Assembly: GCA_025463305.1 (NCBI GenBank)
Contig: JAOBWK010000076.1
Span: 1 to 20,288 of the forward strand
DNA from: Ilumatobacteraceae bacterium
Lineage (GTDB): Bacteria; Actinomycetota; Acidimicrobiia; Acidimicrobiales; Ilumatobacteraceae
DNA: 20,288 nucleotides
Direction of reading: 5' to 3'
This document shows positions 7,216-16,257 of the stretch, one piece after another (position 1 is the first letter of the stretch; each line of letters starts with the position of its first letter). Position numbers and translations under genes: made by a program. The notes beneath the pieces are model-generated. The model saw only the letters and a list, made by a program, of their open reading frames with translations, made no database searches and had not been told where the DNA came from.

Positions 7216-8163
7216 ATGCAGTACAACGCCCAGCTCCGGCCCGCGCAGGACACACCGGCCTTCGACGCCTTCACCCCGCGACACGAGATCGTGCGCGACG
7301 GGATCGGGATCTCGTTCCTCCACGCCGGTGTCGGCGGCTATCCGCTCGTGCTCCTGCACGGCTATCCCGAGACGAGCCGGATCTGGTGGCGCAACATCGC
7401 CCCGCTCGCCGCCGCCGGCTTCGAGGTCATCGCTCCCGACCTACGTGGCTACGGCGACAGCGATCTCTCGCCCGACGACGCGTACGACCTCACGATCTAC
7501 AGCCGCGACGTCCATGCACTGGTCCACGATGTGCTCGGCCACGAGCGCTGCGCCGTGGTGGCCGGCGACATCGGCGGCGTGGTGGCCGTCGATCTGGCCC
7601 AGCGGTTCGAGGGCTTCGTCGAGCGGCTGTGCTTCTTCAACAGCGTGCCGCCGCCCACGCCCGGGTTCGACCTGTCGACGTTCAGCGCGATCCGCGGCGG
7701 ACCGACGGGCGACTACCAGGAGCTCCAGGGAGCCCGGCCCGACGAGCTCATCGCGATGCTCGCCACGCCGGAAGCCCGCCGGCAGTGGATCGCGGGGATG
7801 TACACCAGCCGGCTGTGGGCGTCGCCGGGCACGTTCACCCGCGAGGAGGTCGACTTCATGACCGAGCCGTTCGCCGACGAGGCCCGGATGCGCGCCTCAT
7901 GGGCGCCGTACCAATTGGCGCACGGGCGGGCGATGTCGGAGATGCCGATGACGTTCGGCCCGATCCAGATCCCCACGCTGGTGCTCTACGGCCACGACGA
8001 CCATGTCGTCGGCGACGACTTCATCGTCGCCTGCGAGGTCGCGTTCGCCAACCGGATCGGGCCACTGGTGGTGCCTGGGGCCGGTCACTTCCTGCAGTGG
8101 GAGCGCGCCGACATCCTCAACCCGTTGCTGATCTCGACGTTCGGGGACCTGCGCGCCGGCTGA
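7216..8163 (+). CDS. Alpha/beta hydrolase, epoxide hydrolase-like
   Basis: A 315-residue alpha/beta hydrolase with an aspartate nucleophile. HGYPETS (49-54) is the HGxP oxyanion motif of epoxide hydrolases. The nucleophile elbow is AGDIGG with Asp118, where esterases would have Ser. The acid is Asp261 or Asp262 in YGHDDHV and the base is His291 in GAGHFLQWE. Known relatives open epoxides or, less often, dehalogenate haloalkanes or fluoroacetate; the cap (about 145-235) would decide the substrate and I cannot assign it. The ATG is 14 nt after the methyltransferase stop and has no clear ribosome site, suggesting coupling. The gene ends 6 nt from the converging amidohydrolase. Confidence 0.85.
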   Translation: MQYNAQLRPAQDTPAFDAFTPRHEIVRDGIGISFLHAGVGGYPLVLLHGYPETSRIWWRNIAPLAAAGFEVIAPDLRGYGDSDLSPDDAYDLTIYSRDVHALVHDVLGHERCAVVAGDIGGVVAVDLAQRFEGFVERLCFFNSVPPPTPGFDLSTFSAIRGGPTGDYQELQGARPDELIAMLATPEARRQWIAGMYTSRLWASPGTFTREEVDFMTEPFADEARMRASWAPYQLAHGRAMSEMPMTFGPIQIPTLVLYGHDDHVVGDDFIVACEVAFANRIGPLVVPGAGHFLQWERADILNPLLISTFGDLRAG

Positions 8164-8169
8164 GCGGCG

Positions 8170-9438
8170 TCATGCCCACGGGCCCATCGTCCGGAACGCG
8201 AAGCTGCTCGCTCCGGCGGGCACGGCATCGAGCGGCTCGCTGATGTCCGCGTACGTCGGCGCGCCGATCGCCGCCGCCACCTCCGCCAGCGCGGCGAGGT
8301 CGAGGCCGTACACGGAGGCGGCGGTCTCGCCGACGATGGACCGGATGGTGGGCTCGTCGAGGCCGGCGAGCGCGAACCGCAGCGACAGCCGGGCGTACGA
8401 CGGCCCGTCGAGGTCGTCGTTGCCCGGGTACTGGAACGTGCCCTCCATGTGCGGGTAGTCGGCGCCCCACATCACCCGGTCGACGTAGCGGCCGTCGACG
8501 GCATCGAGCGCTTCGTCGCGCGACAAGAAGCTGGCACCGATGAAGACGTTCGAGGCGAGGTAGGCACTCGGCCGCAGCGGCACGCGTCGCATCAGCCACG
8601 GGTTCATCGAGTTCGCCGCGTGCACGGAGTCGAGCTCGGTGTTCGTGGAGCGCCACCACGTGCCGGGCTGCTCGGTGAGCACGAGGCGGAGGCCCGGGTG
8701 GCGCTCGAACACACCGGCGAAGATCAGCAGGTGTGCCGCGCGCCGGCTGAACCAGCCGCCGCTCTCGATGGACATCAGCGCGGTCAGCTCCGGTCCGTTG
8801 AACACGGCCGGATCGCCGGCGCCGGCGTGGGTGGTGAGCGGGAGCGTCGCTTCCGCGGCCGCCGACCAGAGCGGCTCCCAGTGGGCGTCGTTGTACGGCG
8901 TCAGCCAGGATCGCGGCGCGGGGAAGTTGATGCCCTTCAGCCCGTTCGCAGTCGCGAACTCGATCTCCGCCAACGTGGCGTCGAGGTCCCAGAGCGGCAG
9001 TTGCACGAGGCCGACTCGGCGGTTCGGCGACGCCGCGCAGTACGCCGCCAGCCATCGGTTGTAGATGCGGATGCCCGCGGTGGCCAGCTCCGGATCGGCC
9101 GGCGGTCCGAGCATCGTCGACTGGAACGGGATCGGCTCGTCGTTCTGGCTGCCGTGGAAGAGGACCTCGGCCACGATGCCGTCGAACTCGAGGTCGCGCT
9201 CACGAGCCGCGGGATCGTGGTGGCCGGCCGTCCAACGATTGCGCCAGAGCGCCTTGGTCACGTCGCCGCTCTCCTCGGGCGGCGGCGGCACGAACCGCCC
9301 GGTGGAACGGTTCGGGTCGACGACGTAGGCGTCGAACGCCTCGAGCAGGCCCGTCGGGCACAGCGGGCGAAGGTCGTCGACGAGACGCGGGCCGACGTGG
9401 CCGTCGGCCGAGACGATCACGAGCGGGTCGGTTTCCAT
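8170..9438 (-). CDS. Amidohydrolase-family (Amidohydro_2) TIM-barrel metal-dependent hydrolase
   Basis: A 422-residue TIM-barrel enzyme of the amidohydrolase-2 / ACMSD-like group. VSADGHVGP near the N-terminus supplies first-strand ligands (Asp12, His14), LTTHAGAG (201-208) gives a metal His, LVLTEQPG follows, and WGADYPHMEG (324-333) carries the late Asp327. Family members hydrolyse or decarboxylate aromatic and cyclic acids; no specific substrate can be named. The frame extends 24 residues upstream through the intergenic operator, so I chose ATG 9438, which puts the first-strand motif at residue 9, as usual. The ribosome site is weak. It is divergent from the ArsR-type regulator and shares its 90-nt upstream region, so shared control is likely. 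The odd point is DGH in place of the HxH of classical members, common in this subgroup. Confidence 0.85.
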   Translation of the reverse strand: METDPLVIVSADGHVGPRLVDDLRPLCPTGLLEAFDAYVVDPNRSTGRFVPPPPEESGDVTKALWRNRWTAGHHDPAARERDLEFDGIVAEVLFHGSQNDEPIPFQSTMLGPPADPELATAGIRIYNRWLAAYCAASPNRRVGLVQLPLWDLDATLAEIEFATANGLKGINFPAPRSWLTPYNDAHWEPLWSAAAEATLPLTTHAGAGDPAVFNGPELTALMSIESGGWFSRRAAHLLIFAGVFERHPGLRLVLTEQPGTWWRSTNTELDSVHAANSMNPWLMRRVPLRPSAYLASNVFIGASFLSRDEALDAVDGRYVDRVMWGADYPHMEGTFQYPGNDDLDGPSYARLSLRFALAGLDEPTIRSIVGETAASVYGLDLAALAEVAAAIGAPTYADISEPLDAVPAGASSFAFRTMGPWA

Positions 9439-9462
9439 CACCGCATGTTCGCGCGACGGGGG

Positions 9463-9491
9463 TTGACAGCCTCGATTCGATCGGTCATGAT
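9463..9491 (+). promoter_or_regulatory. Promoter TTGACA-17-CATGAT for the arsR-SRPBCC pair
   Basis: TTGACA (9463-9468) is a perfect -35. The -10 CATGAT (9486-9491) is 17 nt further and matches 4 of 6 consensus bases. Transcription would start near 9498-9500, inside the palindrome and about 30 nt before ATG 9529. Confidence 0.65.
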
Positions 9492-9522
9492 CAACCAAGT
9501 AGTTGATCAACAGATTGGTTGA
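9491..9522. promoter_or_regulatory. 32-bp nested palindrome, likely ArsR-type operator
   Basis: TCAACCAA (9491-9498) mirrors TTGGTTGA (9515-9522), and the perfect palindrome GTTGATCAAC (9502-9511) has exactly the same centre, so 26 of 32 positions are symmetric. A second offset inverted repeat, TGATCAAC (9488-9495) with GTTGATCA (9502-9509), overlaps the left half. The element starts at the last base of the -10 and covers the predicted transcription start, the position expected for a repressor site. Confidence 0.75.
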
Positions 9523-9528
9523 ATACGC

Positions 9529-9879
9529 ATGGCCGACGACACGCTCAGCATCACGTTCGCAGCGCTCGCCGATCCCACCCGCCGGGCGATCCTGTCACGG
9601 CTGGCCACGGGTGAGGCGACGGTGAACGAGCTGGCCGAGCCGTTCGCGATGAGCCTTCAAGCAGTCTCCAAGCACGTCAAGGTGCTCGAGCGGGCGGGAC
9701 TCATCGTCCAGGGACAGAACGCCCAGTTCCGTCCGTGCCGGCTCGAGGCTGCACCGCTCGATGACGCCGTCGATTGGATCGGCCGGCATCGAGTCGTGTG
9801 GGAAGAGCGCTTCGACCGCCTCGGTGATCACCTGCGAACCATCCAGCAACGAGCATCTCAGGAGAAGAACCCATCATGA
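9529..9879 (+). CDS. ArsR-family winged-helix transcriptional regulator
   Basis: A 116-residue ArsR/SdpR-type regulator. ADPTRRAILSRL (14-25) is the family hallmark. The recognition helix spans about 41-56 (MSLQAVSKHVKVLERAGL), followed by the wing. No cysteine metal site of the ELCVC type is present; the only cysteine is Cys70, so it is not a classical arsenic or metal sensor. This subgroup is typically encoded with SRPBCC proteins, and here the stop overlaps the start of one (ATGA). The upstream palindrome suggests autorepression as a dimer and perhaps control of the divergent amidohydrolase. No strong ribosome site precedes ATG 9529. The ligand is unknown. Confidence 0.92.
   Translation: MADDTLSITFAALADPTRRAILSRLATGEATVNELAEPFAMSLQAVSKHVKVLERAGLIVQGQNAQFRPCRLEAAPLDDAVDWIGRHRVVWEERFDRLGDHLRTIQQRASQEKNPS
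9860..9864 (+). promoter_or_regulatory. Ribosome binding site AGGAG for the SRPBCC gene
   Basis: AGGAG lies 11 nt before ATG 9876, inside the end of the regulator gene. It supports the 4-nt overlapping start. Confidence 0.6.
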
Positions 9880-10334
9880 ACGACACCAACACCGCTCCCG
9901 CCGATCTGGGCGAGGCCACCTTCGTGCGGGTCTACGACGCACCGCGCGAGCTCGTCTTCGAGTGCATGATCACGCCCGAGCACCTCACCCACTTCTGGGG
10001 ACCGGTCGGCATCAGCACACCGCTGCAGAACATCGAGGTCGACGCTCGGCCGGGCGGCATCTTCAAGACCATCATGGTCAGCGACGAGAACGGGGAGGAA
10101 TACCCGAACATCGGCATCTTCGTCGAGATCACGCCGCCGGAGAAGATCGTGTTCACCGAGCCCGACGTCGAGGGTGGCATGACCACGTCGTCGTACTTCA
10201 AGGATCTCGGCGACGGACGCACCGAGGTGACCATCCATCAGACCAACGTGCCGCAGATGTACCTGTCGCCCGAGGCGAGCGCCGGCATGCAGAGCAGCTT
10301 CGACAAGTTCGCGGCCTACCTCGCCACGCTCTGA
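9876..10334 (+). CDS. SRPBCC (AHSA1/START-like) domain protein
   Basis: A 152-residue SRPBCC-fold protein of the AHSA1 group. The N-terminal strand and helix VRVYDAPRELVFECMITPEHLTHFWGP is typical, followed by RPGGIFKTIM, then TPPEKIVFTE, and the C-terminal long helix after TNVPQMY (about 125-152). The fold forms a deep hydrophobic pocket for a ligand; the ligand here is not known. The ATGA overlap with the arsR gene and the AGGAG site mean the two are made together. Pairing of these two families is common in Actinobacteria and other bacteria. An inferred role is ligand handling or sensing for the regulator, but direct evidence is lacking. Confidence 0.88.
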   Translation: MNDTNTAPADLGEATFVRVYDAPRELVFECMITPEHLTHFWGPVGISTPLQNIEVDARPGGIFKTIMVSDENGEEYPNIGIFVEITPPEKIVFTEPDVEGGMTTSSYFKDLGDGRTEVTIHQTNVPQMYLSPEASAGMQSSFDKFAAYLATL

Positions 10335-10357
10335 CGAGGGTTGCCCCGAGCGAGGGG

Positions 10358-12649
10358 TCAGGCGGTGGTGGCGGCTGCGGCGGCGATCGCCCGCCAGACC
10401 TTCTCGGCGGTGGCGGGCATGTCGATGTGGGTGACCCCGAGGTGCTGCAGCGCATCGACGACGGCGGACTGCACGGCTGGCGTGCTGCCGATGGTGCCGC
10501 TCTCGCCGATGCCCTTCGCGCCGAGCGGGTTGACGGGCGTCGGGGTCTCCATGTGGATGACCTCGAAGCTCGGCAGCTCGGCGGCGGAGATCATCGCGTA
10601 GTCGGCCAGGTTCGACGTGATCGGGTTGCCGTCCTCGTCGTAGCGGACCTCCTCGAGCAGCGCCTGAGCGGTGCCCTGGGCGACACCACCGTGGATCTGG
10701 CCGTCGAGCAGCAGCGGGTTCAGCACGCGGCCGGCGTCGTCGCAGGCGACGTGGCGGAGGTGCTTGACCTGACCGGTCTCGGTGTCGACCTCGACGACGG
10801 CCACGTGGGCTCCGAAGGGGAACGTCGGGCTGGTCGCCGCGAACGTGGTCTTCTGGTACAGCCCGCCGTCGTGCTTCATCGAGATCGCCAGGTCGGCCCA
10901 CGTCTTCGCCACGGCGGGCGTGCCGGCGACGTGGAACGAGCCGGTGTCGGTGTCGAGCACCACGTCGGCCTCGTCGGCCTCGAGCAGGCGGGCGGCGAGC
11001 TTGGTGGCCTGATCGACGAGCTCGACCGCGGCTTGGTTGACCGCCGAGCCGCCGTGCTGCAGCGAGCGTGAGCCCATCGTGCCGCCACCCACGGGGACGA
11101 GATCGGTGTCGCCCCAGACGAGCTCGATCCGGTCCATGGGGATGCCGGTGCGCTCGGCGGTGATCATCGCGAACGCGGTGGCGTGGCCCTGTCCGTGCGG
11201 TGAGGTGCCCGTGTAGACGATGGCCCGACCGTCCTCGAGGACCTCGATCTTGGCGTCGTCGCCGAACGGCGGTACGCCTCCGGTGATCTCGACGTAGACG
11301 CTGACGCCGATGCCGAGCTGCTTGGCGTCACCGCTCGCCCGGCGGGTGGCCTGCTCGGCGCGCAGTGTGGCGTAGCCGGCAGCGTCGAGGGCCTTGTCGA
11401 GTGCGACCTCGAAGTCACCGACGTCGTACGTCTGGCCGATGGCCGTGGTGTACGGCTCGAGGAACTTGGGGATCAGGTTGATCCGGCGCACATCGGCCGG
11501 GTCCATGCCGAGCTCGTAGGCGAAGAGGTCCATCGCTCGCTCGACGGCGGCGGTGGCCTCGGGCCGGCCCGCACCGCGGTAGGCGACGATCGGCGTGGTG
11601 TTGGTGACGACGCTGGTGGTGCGCACCTCGATGTTCGGGATCGCGTAGACACCGCTGGCCATCGGGCGGGTCATGAACGGGGCGAGGATCATGCCCATGT
11701 CGGCGAAGCCGCCGCAGTCCTGGATCGCGTGCAGCTGGTAGTGGGTGACGGTGCCGTCGCGACGGCCGCCGATGGTCACGTACTGCAGCTGGGCGCGACC
11801 GTGGCCGAGGGCCACCATCGACTCGCTGCGCGTCTCGCGCCACACCACGGGCTTGCCGAGCTGCTTGGCGATCGCACCGAGGAGGAGCTCTTCGGGATAG
11901 GCGCCGATCTTCGCGCCGAAGCCGCCACCCACGTCGGGGGTGAGCACGCGCACCTCGTCGTCGGTGACGCCGTTCGCAGCGACGAGCGCCGCCTTCACGC
12001 CCTGCGCGTGCTGGGTGCTGATCCACTGGTGCAGCCGACCATCGGACCACACGGCGGCGGCGCCGCGCACCTCCATCGGGCACGGGGCGACGCGCTGGTT
12101 GAGGAACCGGCCCTTCACCGTCACCTCGCAGTCGGCGAAGAAGTCGTCGGTGTTGGCGGGCATGCCGAGCGCGGTGGTGTCGAACACCACGTTGCTGCCG
12201 GCGCCCTCGTAGATGAGCGAGGTGGACGCCATCGCGGCCTCGACGTCGACCAGCGCCTCGAGCGGATCGATGTCGAGGATGACGGCGTTGGCGGCGTCTT
12301 CGCCCTGCGCTCGGGTCTCGCTGATCACGACCGCCACGCACTCGCCGACGTAGCGCACCTTCTCGGTGGCGAGCAGCGTGCGCGACACCATCGGGTTGAA
12401 CGTCGCCGGCGCCTGCTGCAGGCCGAGGTCGGCCGCGGTGTAGACCGCGATCACGCCGGGCAGCTCGAGCGCCTCCGACGTGTCGATCTCGACGATCGTG
12501 CCGTGGGCCACCTGGCTGCGCACGTACGTGACGTGCACCGCGCCCGCGAGCAGTGGCTCCACCATGTCATCGACGTAGGTGCCACCGACCGTCAGGAACT
12601 TCGGATCCTCTTTGCGCAGAACACGATTGCCGAGAATGCTGCCGCCCAC
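10358..12649 (-). CDS. Molybdopterin-binding large subunit, form II CoxL-like (xanthine dehydrogenase family)
   Basis: A 763-residue molybdenum hydroxylase large subunit with complete architecture. The a/b hammerhead domain starts with GNRVLRKEDPKFLTVGGTYV. Molybdopterin contacts are GGGFGAK (241-247) and the glutamine loop HGQGH (485-489), and the catalytic Glu716 sits in KGIGESG. The active-site loop AYRGAGRPE (356-364) is the form II signature; form I aerobic CO dehydrogenase would have AYRCSFR. It is therefore probably not a true CO dehydrogenase but a hydroxylase of an N-heterocycle, aldehyde or purine-like substrate. Such enzymes normally need FAD and 2Fe-2S subunits; none is in the window. 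The GTG start follows AGGGGG at 6-nt spacing. The gene lies 38 nt after the FtsB-like gene on the same strand and converges with the SRPBCC gene across 23 nt. Confidence 0.92.
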   Translation of the reverse strand: MGGSILGNRVLRKEDPKFLTVGGTYVDDMVEPLLAGAVHVTYVRSQVAHGTIVEIDTSEALELPGVIAVYTAADLGLQQAPATFNPMVSRTLLATEKVRYVGECVAVVISETRAQGEDAANAVILDIDPLEALVDVEAAMASTSLIYEGAGSNVVFDTTALGMPANTDDFFADCEVTVKGRFLNQRVAPCPMEVRGAAAVWSDGRLHQWISTQHAQGVKAALVAANGVTDDEVRVLTPDVGGGFGAKIGAYPEELLLGAIAKQLGKPVVWRETRSESMVALGHGRAQLQYVTIGGRRDGTVTHYQLHAIQDCGGFADMGMILAPFMTRPMASGVYAIPNIEVRTTSVVTNTTPIVAYRGAGRPEATAAVERAMDLFAYELGMDPADVRRINLIPKFLEPYTTAIGQTYDVGDFEVALDKALDAAGYATLRAEQATRRASGDAKQLGIGVSVYVEITGGVPPFGDDAKIEVLEDGRAIVYTGTSPHGQGHATAFAMITAERTGIPMDRIELVWGDTDLVPVGGGTMGSRSLQHGGSAVNQAAVELVDQATKLAARLLEADEADVVLDTDTGSFHVAGTPAVAKTWADLAISMKHDGGLYQKTTFAATSPTFPFGAHVAVVEVDTETGQVKHLRHVACDDAGRVLNPLLLDGQIHGGVAQGTAQALLEEVRYDEDGNPITSNLADYAMISAAELPSFEVIHMETPTPVNPLGAKGIGESGTIGSTPAVQSAVVDALQHLGVTHIDMPATAEKVWRAIAAAAATTA

Positions 12650-12655
12650 GACGGA

Positions 12656-12661
12656 CCCCCT
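12656..12661 (-). promoter_or_regulatory. Ribosome binding site AGGGGG for the CoxL-like gene
   Basis: On the minus strand AGGGGG lies 6 nt before GTG 12649, which fixes this non-ATG start; the family N-terminus begins right there. Confidence 0.6.
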
Positions 12662-12687
12662 GTTGACCTCGAACGAGAACCCCGACC

Positions 12688-13413
12688 TTAGCCAGCCGGA
12701 GCGGCGCTGACCGTAGGCGCAGGCGTCGTCGTCGATGCCGTCGTCGATGCCGTCGGTGCCGCGGTGGTGGCGGGTGCCGCGGTGGTGGCCGGTGCCGAAG
12801 CGGCTGCGGTCTCAGCGGCACGCAACGACACGATCGCGGTGATGAGGCTGTACGGCCATCCGGCCGGGAGGGTGGTCGCCGCTGGCGGCGGCGGCAGCAC
12901 GGTGACGCGCTTCTCGCCGGTGGGCACGTAATCGATCTCGGTGCGCGCGGCCTCGCGGATGCCCTCGTCGGTCTGCAGCCGATCGACCTCGCTCTGCAGC
13001 TGGGTGTTGGCGGCATCGAGGGTGGTCAGCTCGGCGGTGCGCACCTTGAGGTCGTCGCGCTGCTTCAGCCACGACTTCACGGGCAGCACGAACAGCGCGG
13101 CGCCGATCGCGAGGGCGATCAGCAGCCCGATGAACCCGACGATGAGCCGTCCGTGCCCACGGCGCACGATCTGCTTGTCGATGGGGATCGGCGTCGTGAA
13201 GTCGTCGAGCAGCCCCGGGCGGTCGGAATCGTTCGAGGTCGGCGCCGGCGCCGGGGCGATGCGCATCCGGCCGCGGGTGGTGTCGTCGTCGTTGCGGCGG
13301 CGCTTGGCGGCGACTCGCGAGCGGAACAGTGATCGCTTCGACGTGCGCACGGCGATGCCACCCGTGCCGTTGCGCGGGCGCGGAATGCTGCTCGTGCGAT
13401 GGCTGTCGGTCAC
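12688..13413 (-). CDS. FtsB/DivIC-like septum formation initiator protein
   Basis: A 241-residue bitopic membrane protein. A basic, disordered cytoplasmic stretch (1-88) is followed by one membrane helix (about 89-110, LIVGFIGLLIALAIGAALFV), a coiled coil (about 114-150) and the family-typical end EGIREAARTEIDYVPTGEKR. The last 40 residues are Ala/Thr/Pro-rich and low complexity. Family members link the early and late divisome (FtsL/FtsQ partners). Its place after eno is the same as Rv1024 after eno in M. tuberculosis. The GTG start at 13413 has no good ribosome site, and an internal start such as Met50 is possible. Both long low-complexity tails exceed the roughly 100-residue proteobacterial FtsB. 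Confidence 0.82.
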   Translation of the reverse strand: MTDSHRTSSIPRPRNGTGGIAVRTSKRSLFRSRVAAKRRRNDDDTTRGRMRIAPAPAPTSNDSDRPGLLDDFTTPIPIDKQIVRRGHGRLIVGFIGLLIALAIGAALFVLPVKSWLKQRDDLKVRTAELTTLDAANTQLQSEVDRLQTDEGIREAARTEIDYVPTGEKRVTVLPPPPAATTLPAGWPYSLITAIVSLRAAETAAASAPATTAAPATTAAPTASTTASTTTPAPTVSAAPAG

Positions 13414-13449
13414 GGCGAACAGTTTGCCAGCTCGGTCCCGGCGAACAGT
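13414..13449 (-). repeat. Direct repeat ACTGTTCGCC upstream of the FtsB-like gene
   Basis: The 10-mer ACTGTTCGCC (minus strand) occurs at 13440-13449 and again at 13414-13423, where it directly abuts the GTG start. The spacing is 26 bp. It fills most of the 57-nt gap after eno. Function is unknown; it may be a small duplication or a regulator site. Confidence 0.4.
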
Positions 13450-13470
13450 GTCACCGCGATCGCATGCAGG

Positions 13471-14784
<1,314 letters not shown>

Positions 14785-16257
14785 TCATTTCTCGTGGCCC
14801 GTCGGGGCGTTCGACTTCACGGTGTCCCACAGCTCGTCGAGCACGGCGAGGTCGCTCGTGTGGAGGTCGATGCCGCGCTCGGTCGCCAGCCGCTCGACAC
14901 CCTCGAAGCGGGTGCGGAACTTGGTGACCGCAGCGCGCAACGCAACCTCGGGATCCACCTTCAGGTGGCGGGCGACGTTGACGACCGAGAACAGCAGATC
15001 GCCGAGCTCGTCGGCCGTCGCCGCCTTGTCGCCCGATGCGTGTGCGGCGATGACCTCGTCGGCTTCCTCGGCGATCTTCGGCAGCGCGCCCGTCACGTCG
15101 GGCCAGTCGAAGCCGACGCCGGCCGCCTTCTTCTGCGTCTTGTACGCGTAGGACAGCGAGGGCAGCGACATCGGGATGCCGTCGAAGATGCTCGTGCGCT
15201 GCTTCTCCTCGCGCTTGATCGTCTCCCAGTTCGACAGCACCTGCTCGGTGCCGTCGACCGCGGTGTCGCCGAACACGTGGGGATGGCGGCGAACCAACTT
15301 GTCGTGCACGCCCTGGGTGATGTCGGCGATGGTGAAGCGGCCCTGCTGCTCGGCGATCGTCGCGTGGAACTCGATCTGGTACAGCAGGTCTCCGAGCTCC
15401 TCGATGAGGTCCTCATCGGTGCTGGGATCGTCGGGATCGAGCGCGGCGAGCGCGTCGACCACCTCGTACGTCTCCTCGAGCAGGTACGGCACCAGGCTGG
15501 CGTGGGTCTGCTCGATGTCCCACGGGCACTGCTCGCGCAGCGTGCGGGCCAGCGCGTGGAACCGGGCGTAGTGCTCGGCGACGGCCACGCCGAGGCGCGG
15601 GATGTAGATGCTCGTGAGGTGATCCGCCTCCACCGTCGTGTCGAGCGCGGCCCACGTGGTGTGGGTGATCAGCTCGTCGGGCGTGCCGAGGCGCTGGAGG
15701 AGGACGACCTCGAGATCGTCGTTGGACACGTCGCTCGCGTCGTCGACGGCGAGCTTGATGTCGCTCAACACCCAGTTCGCGTGGCAGTGCGCGACCAGCA
15801 GCGGACCGCGCTCACCGGCGGCCGCGGTGGCGAACTCGTGGCCGTCGACGAGCCGCACGCCGGCCTCGACGGGATCGATGCCGAGCGCGGTGTAGGCGAC
15901 GTCGAGGAACGACATCGCCGGCAGCACGACGCACTCGACGCGCGAGTCGGCACGCAGGTGGCGCACGCTGCGCTCGAGGATCAGGGGCGAGCCCGGCACG
16001 GCGTAGAGAACCTCGCCGTGCTCGACGGCACCGGCGACGAGCGCCTCGGTGATCTGCGCATACACGTCGACGAACGAATCGGCGGTCTCGTACAGCTCGT
16101 CGAACGTGGTGGCGTCGGGCACGAGGTCGGACGACGGATGGCGTGACGTGCGCAGGAAGCGGTGCGCCGACGAAGCGATCGCCGTGCGGGTCTGGTCGGT
16201 GACGTGGTCGTGTCCGCCCGGTCCGAGGCCGACGACGACGACCCGGGGCAACGCCAT
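14785..16257 (-). CDS. mazG: MazG nucleotide pyrophosphohydrolase with N-terminal tetrapyrrole-methylase-like domain
   Basis: A 490-residue fusion. Residues 1 to about 225 are a tetrapyrrole (corrin/porphyrin) methylase fold with VGLGPGG at 9-15 and VPGSPLILERSV, as in Bacillus YabN. Two MazG domains follow. The first (about 233-330) has CPWD, EETYE (261-265) and EELGD (286-290). The second (about 360-455) has EEADEV (397-402) and DELGD (416-420), so both metal-binding EExxE/ExxD sets are kept. MazG hydrolyses NTPs, including damaged ones, to NMP and pyrophosphate, and acts in nucleotide-pool cleaning. The role of the methylase-like part is unknown in the family. ATG 16257 shares one base with the stop of the upstream lipoprotein gene (TGATG), a sign of coupled translation. 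An upstream open frame is a shadow of that gene. Confidence 0.95.
   Translation of the reverse strand: MALPRVVVVGLGPGGHDHVTDQTRTAIASSAHRFLRTSRHPSSDLVPDATTFDELYETADSFVDVYAQITEALVAGAVEHGEVLYAVPGSPLILERSVRHLRADSRVECVVLPAMSFLDVAYTALGIDPVEAGVRLVDGHEFATAAAGERGPLLVAHCHANWVLSDIKLAVDDASDVSNDDLEVVLLQRLGTPDELITHTTWAALDTTVEADHLTSIYIPRLGVAVAEHYARFHALARTLREQCPWDIEQTHASLVPYLLEETYEVVDALAALDPDDPSTDEDLIEELGDLLYQIEFHATIAEQQGRFTIADITQGVHDKLVRRHPHVFGDTAVDGTEQVLSNWETIKREEKQRTSIFDGIPMSLPSLSYAYKTQKKAAGVGFDWPDVTGALPKIAEEADEVIAAHASGDKAATADELGDLLFSVVNVARHLKVDPEVALRAAVTKFRTRFEGVERLATERGIDLHTSDLAVLDELWDTVKSNAPTGHEK

Noticed and set aside
9529..9879. Metal or arsenic sensor role for the ArsR-family protein
   Set aside because: No ELCVC-type or other paired cysteine site is present, and the partner gene is SRPBCC rather than a metal pump or reductase.
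10344..10357. CCCC-gagcga-GGGG hairpin between the converging SRPBCC and CoxL-like genes as a two-way terminator
   Set aside because: The stem is only 4 bp and no T-run follows on either strand, so it is too weak to call.
10358..12649. Aerobic carbon monoxide dehydrogenase (form I CoxL)
   Set aside because: The active-site loop is AYRGAGR rather than AYRCSFR, and the small and medium subunit genes are absent.
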